Shown: one piece after another, positions 22,517 through 33,440 of the stretch
Numbering within the stretch: position 1 is the stretch's first letter
How the letters are laid out: every line of letters starts with the position of its first letter
Origin: Meghimatium bilineatum
Lineage: Eukaryota > Mollusca > Gastropoda > Stylommatophora > Philomycidae
Length of the DNA stretch: 64,000 nucleotides
NCBI GenBank assembly: GCA_034231615.1
Contig: CM067311.1
Span: 17,087,643-17,151,642, forward strand
Reading direction: 5' to 3'
The notes under the pieces: model-generated
The model's database searches: none
What the model was told of the DNA's origin: nothing
Seen by the model: the letters and a program-made list of their open reading frames with translations, nothing else
Translations under genes and position numbers: made by a program

Positions 22517-23575
22517 CTTACGGCACTGGTCACAGGATACTGCTTGATTCGATTTGGCCTGTAAATTGACACGAAATAGTGAAAGGCAGGTAAGAGAGCA
22601 GAACATCTGAAACTTGTTCTCTGCATCCAGTCTTTCTATCATGTCAAAGTTTGGCTTCTTGATATTACACCATCCACATGGCATTTCTTTGCTGTTTGCC
22701 TTGCGAAACTGGCTGACACAAATGTCGCTGCAAAAACGCTTTACTTTTCCCTCATATTGAACAAAGTGTGCCTGAGCTTCCTCTGTAGTGTATGCTGTGC
22801 CACAACTATCGCACTTGCCCATGTTAATTTTGTTTGTGTACTGAAAAGCCGAGAGGCACAAGTCGCTGCACAGCACGTTTACTCGATCCTGTAGCCGAAC
22901 TGTGTATTTCATTAGTCCGTGCTTTTTACAGACAGAACAAGTGATTGATTCTAGAGTTAAATTTCCTTTCTCCACACTTAAGATCTCCACATCAGAGATT
23001 TGACTTTCCAATTTTTTCATACAAGTTTGTGAACAGAATTCCTTAAACTTTCCATCTCTCCCTACCATGGCTGTGAATGCCTCTGGAACAGCTGCAACAT
23101 CTCGCTGACAGAAGGAACATAACCTCAGCTTTTTCTTGAACTCGCTGTAGCAGCGTTGTTTACAAAATGGACGCATGTCATTTCCAATTTTCAGACAAAA
23201 TGTGGTTCTCAAATCTACAGGAATATAAACATGACAAAAAGAGCATGTTTTTCCTAAGTTGGTTTGGAATTTTTCCAGGCAAATTTCTCCACAAAAATCA
23301 AGGCCTTTCCAATTACAGAATGACTGATGAGTTTTGATATCTATCAACTGGCAAACAATGCATGTCTTATGAGGTTTGTCATGTTTGGATTCAGCAGGAG
23401 TTAGAGAATCTGGTAACGTTGGCAGTGTGTCCTCTGATGAGACGTTAACAGCTTTTAAATCATCCTTGGGTTTCAGAAAAACACCAGGACTTTTACGAAA
23501 TTTCTTGAAACATGTATCATCACACAAATGTTTGGTATCTCCATTGCGGACAATGTTGTACTTGCATCTACAGAT
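22517..23575 (-). CDS. ZMYM2/3/4-like: ZMYM2/3/4-like MYM-type zinc-finger exon
   Basis: A 353-codon exon bounded by a TTCTTCAG acceptor and a GTAGCA donor, phase 0 at both ends. It completes MYM finger 1, contains fingers 2-7 and starts finger 8; each has paired CxxC and FCxxxC or LCxxxC ligands followed by an aromatic residue. The block PEAFTAMVGRDGKFKEFCSQ closely resembles the corresponding finger of vertebrate ZMYM2/3/4. In vertebrates these nuclear proteins serve LSD1-CoREST and other chromatin complexes and bind SUMO through their MYM fingers; that role here is by homology. The open frame continues to 23596 and 22460, but splice sites and finger continuity favour these ends. Confidence 0.93.
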
Positions 23576-23601
23576 CTGAAGAAGAGAAAATAGCAAAGAA
23601 T

Positions 23602-24139
23602 TACTGGTTTTGTTAACTCGTAGTGGACCAAGCGACAGCCTATTTGTGGTTTTCCCCCATATATCTCTATTGTCCCTGGCCCACTAAGAGTTAAGGTGTA
23701 CAAATTCTGTTCACATCAAATTAATCATGAAATGATGAAATAATCCCTTTACCTGTAAGCGGGTAGCTCTTGATAGATCATGTCCTATCTGATAAAAACA
23801 TGCCCTCCACAGTTCAGCAAAGCAATGTGACACCCAAACTCATATATGGTTTGTTGTCTCAAAGGCATGGTTCATTAGAGGAAGGTTAATCAATGCATGA
23901 TTAGTCCATAAGGAAGGTATTCCAATGCAGCAGTATCCCAGGGATCATCACATCCTGCCAGTAGCATATACTTCTGGATCAACTGGATGATCATTCTTGT
24001 CAGATCTGTTGATCCATATGTAGTAATTGCACACCTAGCATTCCCCACCACTAGGTAAAGGTATGTCCCATGGCATCTGCCGTCGGGGATGAAGATATCT
24101 CTTCATGTACTAAGCCTCAGCAACTATTAGGTGAAGTCA
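23602..24139. other. no feature recognised
   Basis: Intron upstream of the main MYM exon; nothing recognised before the old tRNA-headed SINE. Confidence 0.35.
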
Positions 24140-24352
24140 GTTCCCTTCATTGCTGTCTTTACCTCCCCTAACTCATGCGTCAGGTACTCATCTACATCTG
24201 AGTTGACTGGAGGAGTGGTCATGTCAAGCGAGAATTCACAACCTGGATTTTTTTTAATCCGGACTTGGTTTCCAACCTGGCACGCTGTAACCCAGTGATA
24301 GAAAGCAAGCTCACTATTAACTAGGTTACCGCGCTCCTACTAGGAGCATGCC
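24140..24352 (-). mobile_element. tRNA-headed SINE, old
   Basis: On the minus strand GCGCGGTAACCTAGTTAATA (box A region) and CAGGTTGGAAACC (decayed box B) precede a unique body. Confidence 0.5.
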
Positions 24353-24485
24353 ACAAAAGTGGTATCATACATGGTGTCATACCATGTCAGCTGGTCTGTA
24401 TCGATTTGTCGTCCATGGGAACCATTTGGCAGAAGACAAAAGTAAGAAATCGAGAGACGACATGCTATGACAATTATTTTTGTTA

Positions 24486-24600
24486 CAGGTGACAGGTTGT
24501 CATCCTATCATCCAATTTTTCTTAGTCGCCTCCTGCGACACGTCTAGAAAGAAGACAGTGATCCTATTCTTTACACCCTGAAATCTAGGCCTTGATTGCC
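24486..24600 (-). mobile_element. family-A SINE head fragment
   Basis: Weak match to the SINE head region (TTAGTCGCCTCCTGCGACA) in reverse orientation. Confidence 0.4.
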
Positions 24601-24744
24601 ACACAGGTGAATTATCAATCATATCACCTCAATAAATAACATTTACATAAAATGTAACATTAGCTTTACTTACATGTTGATATGAAATTTTTTTATTAAA
24701 CCAACTTCAAGGTACTCTGAGCAGACTCACATGCTCATGTGTCC

Positions 24745-25020
24745 CTGAGACACAAACTGGAGATAAAATAGCAACACTATAACTTGTCATGCAAGTTGTA
24801 AAAGATGACTAAGAAGACTCTAGGGATGGGTTTGACTATCCCATCCAAGTCATAGGTCAAATGCAGCACTGAAATTAAATGTGTCAGACTGAAAAGCGTA
24901 GATATTGCAGTTGAGCTGTAAACTGTGACACAACAAATTCTGTTCTCTGGACTACATCCTGCTGGAAATCTTCAAGTGTCATTGTCCTGCAACAAGAAAT
25001 CCTGTGGGATTTGGAGAACA
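24745..25020 (+). mobile_element. chimeric SINE: family-A head, family-B 3' half
   Basis: Head and middle follow family A, but after ACTACATCCTGCTGGAAAT the sequence follows the family-B 3' half instead of the shorter family-A end. Confidence 0.6.
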
Positions 25021-25029
25021 AACATTTCA

Positions 25030-25612
25030 ATAAAAATATATGCTATGGTGGCTGTCCTACGATGAACATTCTGTCCTACAAGCCCGTGACAGTGATAAGC
25101 TGCCAGACCTAAAGAAAGCCATGCAAGAAGTGAGCATCCAAAGAAGGGTAGTACTACAGTGGATACCATCCCACTGTGGCATACCAGGAAATGAAGAGAC
25201 TGGCGTAGGATGGAGCAACACAAGAACAAAAAGACCAAGAAATCACCTACCAAGAAAAGAAGACCCTCATCAAAGCTATCAGGAAAGTCGACCACCCAAA
25301 AGACAATTACCACTATCTCAACAGAGCAGAGCAGGTTATTATCTTCCGCCTCAGAACAGGACACAACAGATTAAACAGCCACTTAAATAGACTAAGATTG
25401 GTCCCATCACCACTGTGCCTTTGTGGGCAGGCAGCACAGACCGCTGAACATATCCTGCAAGACTGCACTACACTAAACCAGTTAAGAGAAGAACACTGGC
25501 CCACGGAGATGGATATTCACAGAAAGATGTATGGGAGCACTGAGGAGCTTTCAAATACAGCAGCATTTATTAAGAAAACAGGACTTGCTGTGTAGACATA
25601 TCAAACTGCGAA
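25030..25612 (+). pseudogene. RNase-H LINE C-terminal remnant
   Basis: RNase H motif VLQWIPSHCGIPGNEE then a frame shift, then CLCGQAAQTAEHILQDC to the C-terminus. Ends TGCGAACGAGAAGAAG. Confidence 0.85.
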
Positions 25613-25760
25613 CGAGAAGAAGATTCCCTCCATACAGTGACTGCTTCTTTATTCTCTCCATATACAGTGACTAGTTCTTTTAGCCTTTTTAAAGCATTGA
25701 CTGAGAGTTGGACACAATCATTCATATAGTCAATCATATAAGAATGGCAGCAGTCATGGT

Positions 25761-26040
25761 CTTCTTCATCTGTGTTAATTCTCAAACTCCTGCAGGATGT
25801 AGTCCACTCAACAGATTGCACTGTGTCAAGGTTTACAGCAATACCTGCACCTTTTAACCTGACACATTCAACTTAAGCATAGTCTGCTCCATCCCATATA
25901 GCATCACAGTAATCTAGAATCCATGATGAAGTCAGACCAAAAGGGTATATTGCAGCAAAGCTGTAATATATGACACAATGCATTCCATTCTTCAGGACTA
26001 CATCCTGCCAATCTGCAAGAGTTTGAGAATGATGCAGAAT
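25761..26040. mobile_element. two opposed family-A SINE fragments
   Basis: Reverse fragment 25761-25908 abuts a forward 3' fragment 25919-26040; both are strongly diverged. Confidence 0.5.
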
Positions 26041-26289
26041 AATGTCTGAAATGCATACAAAGGACATTATCTAGTGTGGGCATGTCTTTCTTCATATCTA
26101 AATCATCTTCCTGCTCGTTCTCCAATCGGAGTCAGACACTGACATGGATTTCTTCAGTAAATTATACTGTGATTGTCAGCCCCATTGACAGGGCCATAGA
26201 GTGTCTATCTAAGATAGCTTAGTTTTCTTCTTGTGGAGTGATTCGGAGGACAGTTCTGTAAAATATGTACATCTATATAATAATCAAAC

Positions 26290-26360
26290 CTTTTGACAGA
26301 CGATACAGGTCTGTACTTTAGATTTAGCTGCCTTATTCCGAGGTGAGTCTGTTTTGTTAC
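26290..26360 (-). CDS. ZMYM2/3/4-like: ZMYM-like exon, start of MYM finger 1
   Basis: Seventy-one nt between a TTTTTACAG acceptor and a GTTTGA donor. Read with two leading bases completing a codon, it encodes 23 residues: a Lys/Ser-rich linker ending in C-I-V-C-Q-K, the first CxxC of a MYM finger. It ends in phase 0 and the next exon opens in phase 0 with I-C-R-C, so the finger is rebuilt across the intron. The other two frames give no zinc ligands. Confidence 0.8.
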
Positions 26361-26529
26361 CTGTAAAAAGAACAGTTTGAACAAGATTAGATTATTTGGA
26401 TTAAACAGGGTGCAAAGAGTACCACATTGCACATGCAGACCTAGGGTTAGTAGATAACCAAGAATAAACTATTTAGATGAAACACATTATTACCTGAGAA
26501 GCCCAAATTTCATGCAAATTACTTTTATA

Positions 26530-29500
26530 TACCGTTAAATTCCGTGTATAACCCGAGAATTTTTGGACAATAAACAGAGATGTCTTCATACTCTTCGTCT
26601 TATAATCGAGTAACATCAAATTTTAAAAAAAAATTACGTCCAAATCACAGTAAAAATGGAGAAAAACACTTTAAAACAAATTACAGTCACATGTCCCGAT
26701 ATATTAAGCCAGGATAAAATGACTAGGGCTCACCAGCAATCTAGAGCGTACTTACCATAATGCTAGGCCTCTAATTACATTAATTTCTATATATCATACA
26801 ATATTTCCTTCGAAATCTCCGATATTTCTTGATAAAAACTCACTTACTAGGTCTATATCGTTATTTCCAACACGCCGCCATTTTTTTAGCAAAATTTCCC
26901 AGAAATGCTATTTTTAGCAATGGGTATTACCGGTTTTTTTACCGTTTATAATACATATATTTCTATCATAAAGGTTTCAATTGATCATCGAAATTGGTCA
27001 GAAAAGTATACCAGTATCTGATGTTATTTATTAACTACAGTAAAGTGTAGGTACCGGTAGTTACCGGGTGCATATAATGTCTGTGATAACAAATGACATC
27101 TATATAACGGTAACTGGCGTTTATAGTCTAGCCTTACTGGGTAGTGTTTGATAGTAACAGACTAAATTATAGGAGGTTTGGCTTGCGTACAGCAAAATGT
27201 TTAAACACAATTATCTGTAGTGTAGACACAAAAACAGAACACAGAATAACATCAAATATCGATAAAATTTAGGAAAAACTTACCGGTGCCAGTCGAAACA
27301 GTCATTGAAATCCTTCGAAGTCCGAATCACTGTCTGAAGTCTGAAATAACTCATGAATGTCATCATCTGTCATGGAAACATCAGGGTGGATATCGTCAGT
27401 CTCTGGTACATTGTCGTCGTCGGCATCGTCCTCAAAGATAGCGTCGTCCTCACTTCCATCCATTGCGTTACTTATTGAACACTTTTTGAAAGATCTGATG
27501 ATCATTTCGGATGAAATATCAGACCACGATTCTTTGACCCACGTAACGATTGTGGTGATGTCAACTTTTTTAATGTTACCACCCTTCGTCACTGCTAAAT
27601 CAGATGATGCCATCCAGTCATTCCATTTTGCTCGGAGTCTGTCCTTGAATGGTTTGTTCAGGCAGACATCTAGTGGCTGTAAGAGGGATGTAAGTCCCCC
27701 AGGAATGACGGAAACAGACAACCCCATCTCACGGCATCGTTGTACCACTTTCTCTGTGAGATGCGCCCTAAATGAATCCCAGACTAGCATGGATGGTTTT
27801 TTTAAAGCGGCCCCCTTCCTCTGCCCCCACACTTTATCCAGCCATTCCAGAGTACCACTTTCGTCCATCCAACCTTTCGTGTGAGCACGCACAAATACGC
27901 CACTTGGGAATTTAATACCCTTAGGCAGAGTCTTGCGTTTAAATATAATCACGGGGGGCAAACGTGACCCATCTGCCATGCAAGCTAACACAACAGTGAA
28001 TCGAGTTTTTTCATGCCCAGTTGTCTTTACAAAAACTGTCTTCGCACCTTTGCATTCAACGGTGCGATTAGAAGGCATATCAAAGCAGACAGGTGTCTCG
28101 TCCATGTTTCCTATTTGAGATAGATCGTAGTTAAATCTCTTCCTCAGGTTGATAGTGAAACGTTGAAACAAATCAATTTTTGTTTCTAGCTCCTTCGGCA
28201 ACTTTTGCGCCAGCTTAGTGCGTGTTCGTAGACACAAGTGATGTCTGTTCATAAAGCGATTGCACCATCCCATTGACGCAACGAAGTCCTCAGATTTGTT
28301 ATTCTGGAATGCAGGATCTTTCAATATCGAGAGCGCCCTGATTCGAATATTGGTGCGGGTTATAATTAATCCGTTCTGTCTAGACTCCATTATCCATTCT
28401 GATAATTTCTTCTCCAGCGCAGGGAATGAAGCTGTACGGCCACGTGATGCTCTCTTTGATCTTGGCATCAAAGACAATTCTTCCTTTTTTTTCCTCCATT
28501 CTCGCACTTGCTTTTCATTCACAATGAAGTGGCGGGAAGCCATGGAATTGTTGGACTTCTCCGCAAAAGCGATAACATCCAACTTAAAACCAGCAGTATA
28601 CGATGTTCGTTTCTGTCCAGGCATCCTTCTTATAAAACACGAATAAAATCAATGACAATAAAAATGTATGAACTGGAAGCTAAACTACTTGTGCAGTATT
28701 CTTGGCTAGCTAAGTCAGCCTTATATTCTATTAATTAGTCCAGCCCACTGAGGCCGCAGATGGCCTACTGGCCCTACCCATTTCAATCGGCTCAACCAAT
28801 CCAAGTTTCCCTCACATTATGTGATGCCATTCAGATAAGTGACTAAATGCAATCTTTCTTTATAGAAGATTTGAAACGAGGTTCCAAATCACAACACATC
28901 ATAGGCATTTTGTAGTAAAATTGCGCCGTAATTGATTCCCTCCCCCAACCACTGTACATTTAGTGGAAGACGAGATCAATTTCACAATCCTCTGTTATGT
29001 TTATTTTATTACCGTATTCTCCCCACACGGTAAACATAACCAGGAACAAAGTTCAAACTCTTCTGTATCTTATAAAAACAAACGTGATCTCGCTGTCTTG
29101 CCTTTCATCATTTCCCACTTAAACGTCACTGTCAGAAGCCGGTGACATAATAGTTACGTAGTAATTACTATTCACTAGGGCTGTTCCGCGTCATAACGCC
29201 CAGACACCCAACACAGACAATAAATTCAGGAAAAACTTTGTTCCCCAAAGTCTCGCCACCTCATAAACTGTCTATAGTCATGGATAGGGAAGTCAGCCTA
29301 CCGGGTATTCATTATTTTCGGATATATTGATCCAGAATACAGTAGCCACCGGGGTTTCATTCCTTGATTCATTCAAGTTACGTGAGTGAAGCAAATGAAA
29401 GGAATGCTATTTTCTTAGAGTTGCAAAAGTTTGTGTTAATTTCCATTTAGCATGTCGGTTCTTTCTTATGATGATGAAGTTCATTATTGCCGGCTTTGTT

Positions 29501-29612
29501 AAGTTGGGGATGTCGGTCTATAGTCGGACTATCGACTTTCTCCACTTTTGGGAAGGGATAGTTAGGTTATCGGCCTACAATCGGATGGGTTTATATTCAG
29601 AATTTAACGGTA
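26530..29612 (-). mobile_element. pogo-like DNA transposon, probable full element
   Basis: Ends inferred from inverted termini: TACCGTTAAATTC at 26530 and its complement ending at 29612, with 21 of 26 positions matching. The outer TA on each side would be the TA target duplication typical of Tc1/mariner/pogo. The 3.1-kb span encloses the intact transposase with non-coding flanks of about 0.8-1.0 kb. The termini are imperfect, so the ends are less certain than the gene. Confidence 0.55.
27302..28624 (-). CDS. pogo-like (Tc1/mariner superfamily) transposase, intact 440 aa
   Basis: A single uninterrupted frame. Residues about 8-50 form a psq-type helix-turn-helix (SYTAGFKLDVIAFAEK...VREWRKKK), about 65-135 a CENP-B-type DNA-binding domain, and about 170-330 a DDE domain. 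Visible catalytic residues are D175 in GNMDETP, D283 in VWDSFRAH and D319 in LQPLDV, giving DD35D spacing. An acidic Asp/Glu/Ser tail occupies about 391-440, as in POGK/Tigger-like proteins. Absence of stops suggests recent activity or domestication. It lies in an intron of the ZMYM-like gene, same strand. Confidence 0.9.
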   Translation of the reverse strand: MPGQKRTSYTAGFKLDVIAFAEKSNNSMASRHFIVNEKQVREWRKKKEELSLMPRSKRASRGRTASFPALEKKLSEWIMESRQNGLIITRTNIRIRALSILKDPAFQNNKSEDFVASMGWCNRFMNRHHLCLRTRTKLAQKLPKELETKIDLFQRFTINLRKRFNYDLSQIGNMDETPVCFDMPSNRTVECKGAKTVFVKTTGHEKTRFTVVLACMADGSRLPPVIIFKRKTLPKGIKFPSGVFVRAHTKGWMDESGTLEWLDKVWGQRKGAALKKPSMLVWDSFRAHLTEKVVQRCREMGLSVSVIPGGLTSLLQPLDVCLNKPFKDRLRAKWNDWMASSDLAVTKGGNIKKVDITTIVTWVKESWSDISSEMIIRSFKKCSISNAMDGSEDDAIFEDDADDDNVPETDDIHPDVSMTDDDIHELFQTSDSDSDFEGFQ

Positions 29613-29919
29613 CTTGTCATTCTAACATGTATTCTCCAAGTGGGAATAATAAGGCACTATGCTTTGATTACAATGCTTGAAAATTAGTTGCAAAATTATA
29701 GCTAGGTTGTGGATGTGCAGATGTAAATGTTGAGGTTGTGCTAGTTGATGTGGAAATGCAGCTGCTGTATTGCCCATGTGTGGTAGAAATGAATATCCCA
29801 GTAATGACACTATTGCTTGATATGGACGAAGTGGGATATCAGGTTGTGCTGATATCTTCACTTAAATACCCCATATGTCTCTTGATTGGAAGCATCAAGC
29901 GCTATATATAGCGCTTATG

Positions 29920-30302
29920 AGCCGCTATAAGCTCAAGCCACCAGTTGAGGTCATTGACCCTAGCCTGGGCAGCCCCAGCTTGGAGGGGATCATTAGATAA
30001 GGGAATATTGGAAATAACTACCAAAAAAACACAAAGGTGAGGAGTAGTCTGCACAAATCCCCTAGATCCAAGCCAGTATCCCTTAAAGGGAAAAAAGACA
30101 TATAGTAGAAAAACAGAGATGGAAACTCTTCAAACCAACTACTCTGTGCAGGTGGTGCTCAAGATTGCAGAAAGATAGGAGAGGTAAAACTCTACACAAA
30201 GCATGGGCAAGTGGTGCTCATGAGCCTGGGAGGGCATATTGTCTAAGAAAAGCAAACCTGAGAAAACTTAGCAGAAATTGGATGCACTTAGCTATATGGC
30301 AC
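29920..30302 (+). pseudogene. GAA-tail LINE 5' region fragment
   Basis: Matches the complement of 55500-55800 (e.g. GGTGCTCATGAGCCTGGGAG), which lies upstream of an endonuclease remnant. Confidence 0.55.
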
Positions 30303-30420
30303 GCCTGTGTGTTATCGGGGCCCGAAAGGGGAATAGCAACACTGTTTACCTTCCATGCATGTCGTACGAGGCGACTAAGGAGGTTATGGAATGGAGTTGG
30401 CTGTCCCATCCCATATAGGG
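30303..30420 (+). mobile_element. family-A SINE, 5' part only
   Basis: Head to the GGGATGGAGTTGGC hairpin, then lost; a 3'-truncated copy is unusual for target-primed insertion and implies deletion. Confidence 0.7.
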
Positions 30421-30444
30421 ATATTTCAAATCCCCCTAATCAAT

Positions 30445-30600
30445 CAAAAATATTTCAAATTAACATACCTAGGCCTGATGAAGTATCCTTATAAACTATT
30501 TAAAATATTTCAAATTAACATACCTAGGTCTGATGAAGTATTCTTGTAAACTATTTAAAATATTTCAAATTAACATACCTAGGTCTGATGAAGTATCCTG
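30445..30600. repeat. 55-bp tandem repeat carrying three copies of the microexon
   Basis: Three 55-bp units; the 19-nt core occurs at 30579-30597, 30524-30542 and 30469-30487. Every copy keeps the GTATGT donor. The first copy in transcription order has a TTTCAG acceptor; the other two have AAG acceptors in AT-rich sequence. The cores differ at one position each and would encode DTSSDLG, NTSSDLG and DTSSGLG. Confidence 0.85.
30579..30597 (-). CDS. ZMYM2/3/4-like: candidate 19-nt microexon of the ZMYM-like gene
   Basis: On the minus strand a T-rich tract ending TTTGTTTCAG precedes 19 nt that are followed directly by a GTATGT donor. The first coding exon ends in phase 0 and the next recognised exon (26290-26360) begins with two bases completing a codon, so an exon of length 3n+1 is needed between them. 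Nineteen nt supplies exactly that and reads DTSSDL plus one base of a Gly codon, with no stop. Two further copies of the same 19 nt lie downstream in a 55-bp tandem repeat. The exon is inferred from splice signals and phase only. Confidence 0.55.
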
Positions 30601-30789
30601 AAACAAAAATTACAACAATTACTTTAAACGTTATTTGCATATATACAAAATGTGTGATCAATAGTAAAAAAACAAGAAAAATCTCCCAGCTCTCCTAGAA
30701 CTAATGGTGAAAGAGGCATTCTATAACTGCAATATTAAAGTTTTCTGTGTAAAAACTGAAAATATATAATATAACATTATAATCCTTTT

Positions 30790-30960
30790 TTTGCATTCGT
30801 TCTCAAACTCCTACTGGACCTCTCTTGTAAAAGGAAGTTCTAACTAGGTTTCCAGCAGGAAGTAGTCCAGAGAATGGAAATGTGTTGTGTAGCCGTTTTA
30901 TTTATGACAATGGCCCGAAGCATCTGACTTCGGCGATGGTAACTAATATGTTCAGTGTTT
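30790..30960 (-). mobile_element. family-B SINE, diverged
   Basis: Reverse copy with TTCTCAAACTCCTACTGGAC and CCAGCAGGAAGTAGTCC. Its flank resembles that of the copy at 35222 (both run into AACTAATA-GTTCAGTGTT), suggesting a shared duplicated segment. Confidence 0.6.
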
Positions 30961-31059
30961 CTACAACTTTCACTGAACATCTGTAAACACATCACTAGCA
31001 GCCATACGTGATAACTGGCACTCGTACTTACATGTTGGTCTTACATGTAAGCTAACCAT

Positions 31060-31812
31060 GGTCAGCAACGATTACTGCAGATGGAAATGTTCAACAGAAA
31101 TAAGAAGCAGAATAGGGTGGGCAAAAACAACATTCAGAAAAATGAAAAATATATTGTGTAATATGACCTTGTCAAATCCGGCCCACGAAGGCCTAGTAAG
31201 TGGACCACGGATCATTGCTAAAACAGTGAAATAGTTATAAAACAACTAAATGTATATAACTATATTCGGACCTCTGGCCTGTGATTATCCCCATTTTTCT
31301 ACATTTTGGCCCCCAAGTAAATATAATTGAATATCCCTGCACTAACATATGGATGCAAGTTCTGGACAAAAGACAAACAGTAAAGTGGGAAATTAGAGGC
31401 AATAGAGATGTGGTTCTACAGAAGAATTCTGAGAATGCCATGGACTGCCAGAAAAACTAATGTGGAGGTATTGAAAGAGTCAAATGTGTTGCAAAAATGA
31501 AGTCTTTTTCTTATATTTTTAATTAAGGTCTGTTTCAACAGACCTTAATCAAAAATATAAGAAAAAGATAGTGTTCATTTTTTTGGCCACTTCATGAGAC
31601 AGGGAGGTTTGGAGACCATAGTCACAACACGCAATATTGAAGATAATAGAGACAGAGAGGGCAACAACTTGAGAAAATATTAAACAGTTTGACAACCTGA
31701 CACGGCAGGGAAACCAAAACGATCTTGATACATAATGCTGGAGACAAAGAGCAGCGAAGAGCCATGATCGCCTAAGCAAGCCGTCATGGCACCTGATGAT
31801 GATGAACCATGG
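31060..31812 (+). pseudogene. RTE-like LINE with foldback and insertions
   Basis: Paralogue of 32118-33318 in opposite orientation (blocks TEIRSRIGWAKTTFRKMKN, EMWFYRRILRMPWTARKTN), ending in CACCTGATGATGATG. Contains an insertion at about 31175-31345 and a 30-bp inverted repeat at 31503-31568. Confidence 0.8.
31503..31568. repeat. 30-bp inverted repeat in a LINE
   Basis: Arms 31503-31532 and 31539-31568 differ at one base, with a 6-base spacer. Confidence 0.9.
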
Positions 31813-31867
31813 TCAAGCATGAATTTTGCAGCTTTGCTTACAATTTGCAGCACTGGATACTTAGATC

Positions 31868-32052
31868 AAATGACTCAACCGCCGAAGATGGATGTGTTGG
31901 GCCATTGACGCAAATAAAACGGCAACACAACGCATTTCCATTCTCTGGACTACATTCAACTGGAAATCTTGTAGGATCATTGTCCTGTTACAAGAGAAAT
32001 CCAGTGGGAGTTTGAGAATGAACGCTGAAGAAGATAAGAAGAAATGACTCAA
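31868..32052 (+). mobile_element. family-B SINE with target duplication
   Basis: Element 31879-32041 flanked by the perfect 11-bp duplication AAATGACTCAA, at the edge of a 47-bp minisatellite. Confidence 0.88.
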
Positions 32053-33440
32053 ATCACAGAGGAATGTCTAAATAACTATACTGGGGACAAATGACTCGAA
32101 TCACAGAGGAAAGTTTAAATAACTATCATCATCATCAGGTGCCATGCCGGGTGGCGTAGGCGGTCATGGCTCTCCACAGCTCTCTGTTCACAGTATTATG
32201 TATCAAAGTCGTTGTTGTTTCTTTTCCATGCCAGGTTGTCAAACTGTCTAATATTTTCTCACGTTGTCGCCCTCTGTCTCTGGTGCCTGTTGTGATTATG
32301 TTCTCTAAACCTGCCTGTCTCATGAAGTGGCCAAAAAAAAGAAGATTGCCTTTTTCTTATATTGTTGATTAAGGTCTGTTTCGCATTTAACTCTTTTAAC
32401 ACCTCTACATTAGTTTTTCTGGCAGTCCATGGTATTCTCAGCATTCTTCTGTAGAACCACATCTCTGTTGCCTCCAATCTCCCACTTTCCAGTTTGTTTA
32501 TTGTCCAAGACTCACACCCATATGTTAGCATAGGGGTTATATAGCACTGCAGAACTCTCTCACCTCTAATGACAAGGTCATATTACACAGTATATTTTTC
32601 ATTTTTCTGAATGTTGTTTTTGCCTGTCCTATTCTGCATCTTATTTCTGTTGAACTTCTTCCATCTGCTGTAATAATTGTACCTAGATATTTGAATTGGT
32701 GGACCTGTTTTAATACTATATCATTCACTATGATCTTGCAAGGTGTGTTATTTTCTTTCTTTGAAATAACCATTACTTCTGTTTTCTTGATATATATAGG
32801 AAGAGGCCTTTCTCTTTGCTTTCTGTGACTACTACTTAATTAAGTTTTGAAGGTCTTCCTCACTTTTTGCAATCAGAACAGTGTCATCCGCATATCTCAA
32901 ATTATCTATGTTATGTCCTCCCACTGATATTCCTGGGATATCTACTATTGCACGCAATATGTTTTCACTGTATAGAGAGAACAGGTCTGGTGAAAGCACG
33001 CATCCCTGTCTGACTCCTTGTTTTATTTGTTGAAAAGGGCCAAATTGATTTATCTGTTTTTACCTATATAGACCTCTCTATTAGTGTTCTCAATATATAA
33101 ATCGCATTGTTGGTGCCTTTGCCTTCTACAAATCCACATTGTTGTGGACTTATTTCTGGTTTTATTCTCTTCATGATGATTCTGAGAATTATTTTGGTTA
33201 TTTGGCTCATGAGGCTGATTGTACGGTGTTCTTCACATTCGGTGGTCCCTGGTTTCTTAGGTAATGCTATGAATATGGATCTCATTAAGTCAGCGGGTAT
33301 GTTTCCGCTGTCACTGGGAACAAATGACTCGAATCACAGAGGAAAGTTTAAATAACTATACTGGAGACAAATGACTCGAATCACAGAGGAAAGTTTAAAT
33401 AACTATACTGGGGACAAATGACTCGAATCACAGAGGAAAG
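32041..33440. repeat. 47-bp minisatellite interrupted by a LINE
   Basis: Units with AAATGACTCGAATCACAGAG at 32041-32117 and 33319-33440; the array also hosts family-C copy 3 and borders a family-B SINE. Confidence 0.85.
32118..33318 (-). pseudogene. RTE-like LINE, 5'-truncated, in a minisatellite
   Basis: Minus-strand frames carry reverse transcriptase blocks (LPKKPGTTECEEHRTISLM, PQQCGFVEGKGT), the thumb (HQFKYLGTIITADGRSSTEI) and the C-terminus (LTYGCESWTINKLE). It starts at the (ATG)n tail, with minisatellite units on both sides. Confidence 0.85.

Noticed and set aside
27357-27884. 175-codon plus-strand open frame
   Set aside because: Antisense of the pogo-like transposase.
29690-29880. 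Possible extra ZMYM exon on the minus strand (Pro/Gln/His-rich frame)
   Set aside because: A phase-compatible reading exists, but the acceptor lacks a pyrimidine tract, the donor is weak and two minus-strand frames are open; biased composition explains the openness.
30579-30605. Hammerhead-like CTGATGA...GAAAC reading across the microexon on the plus strand
   Set aside because: Stem II would be two base pairs, only one of three repeat units has GAAAC, and no complementary stems I and III are visible; the splice-site reading explains the conservation better.
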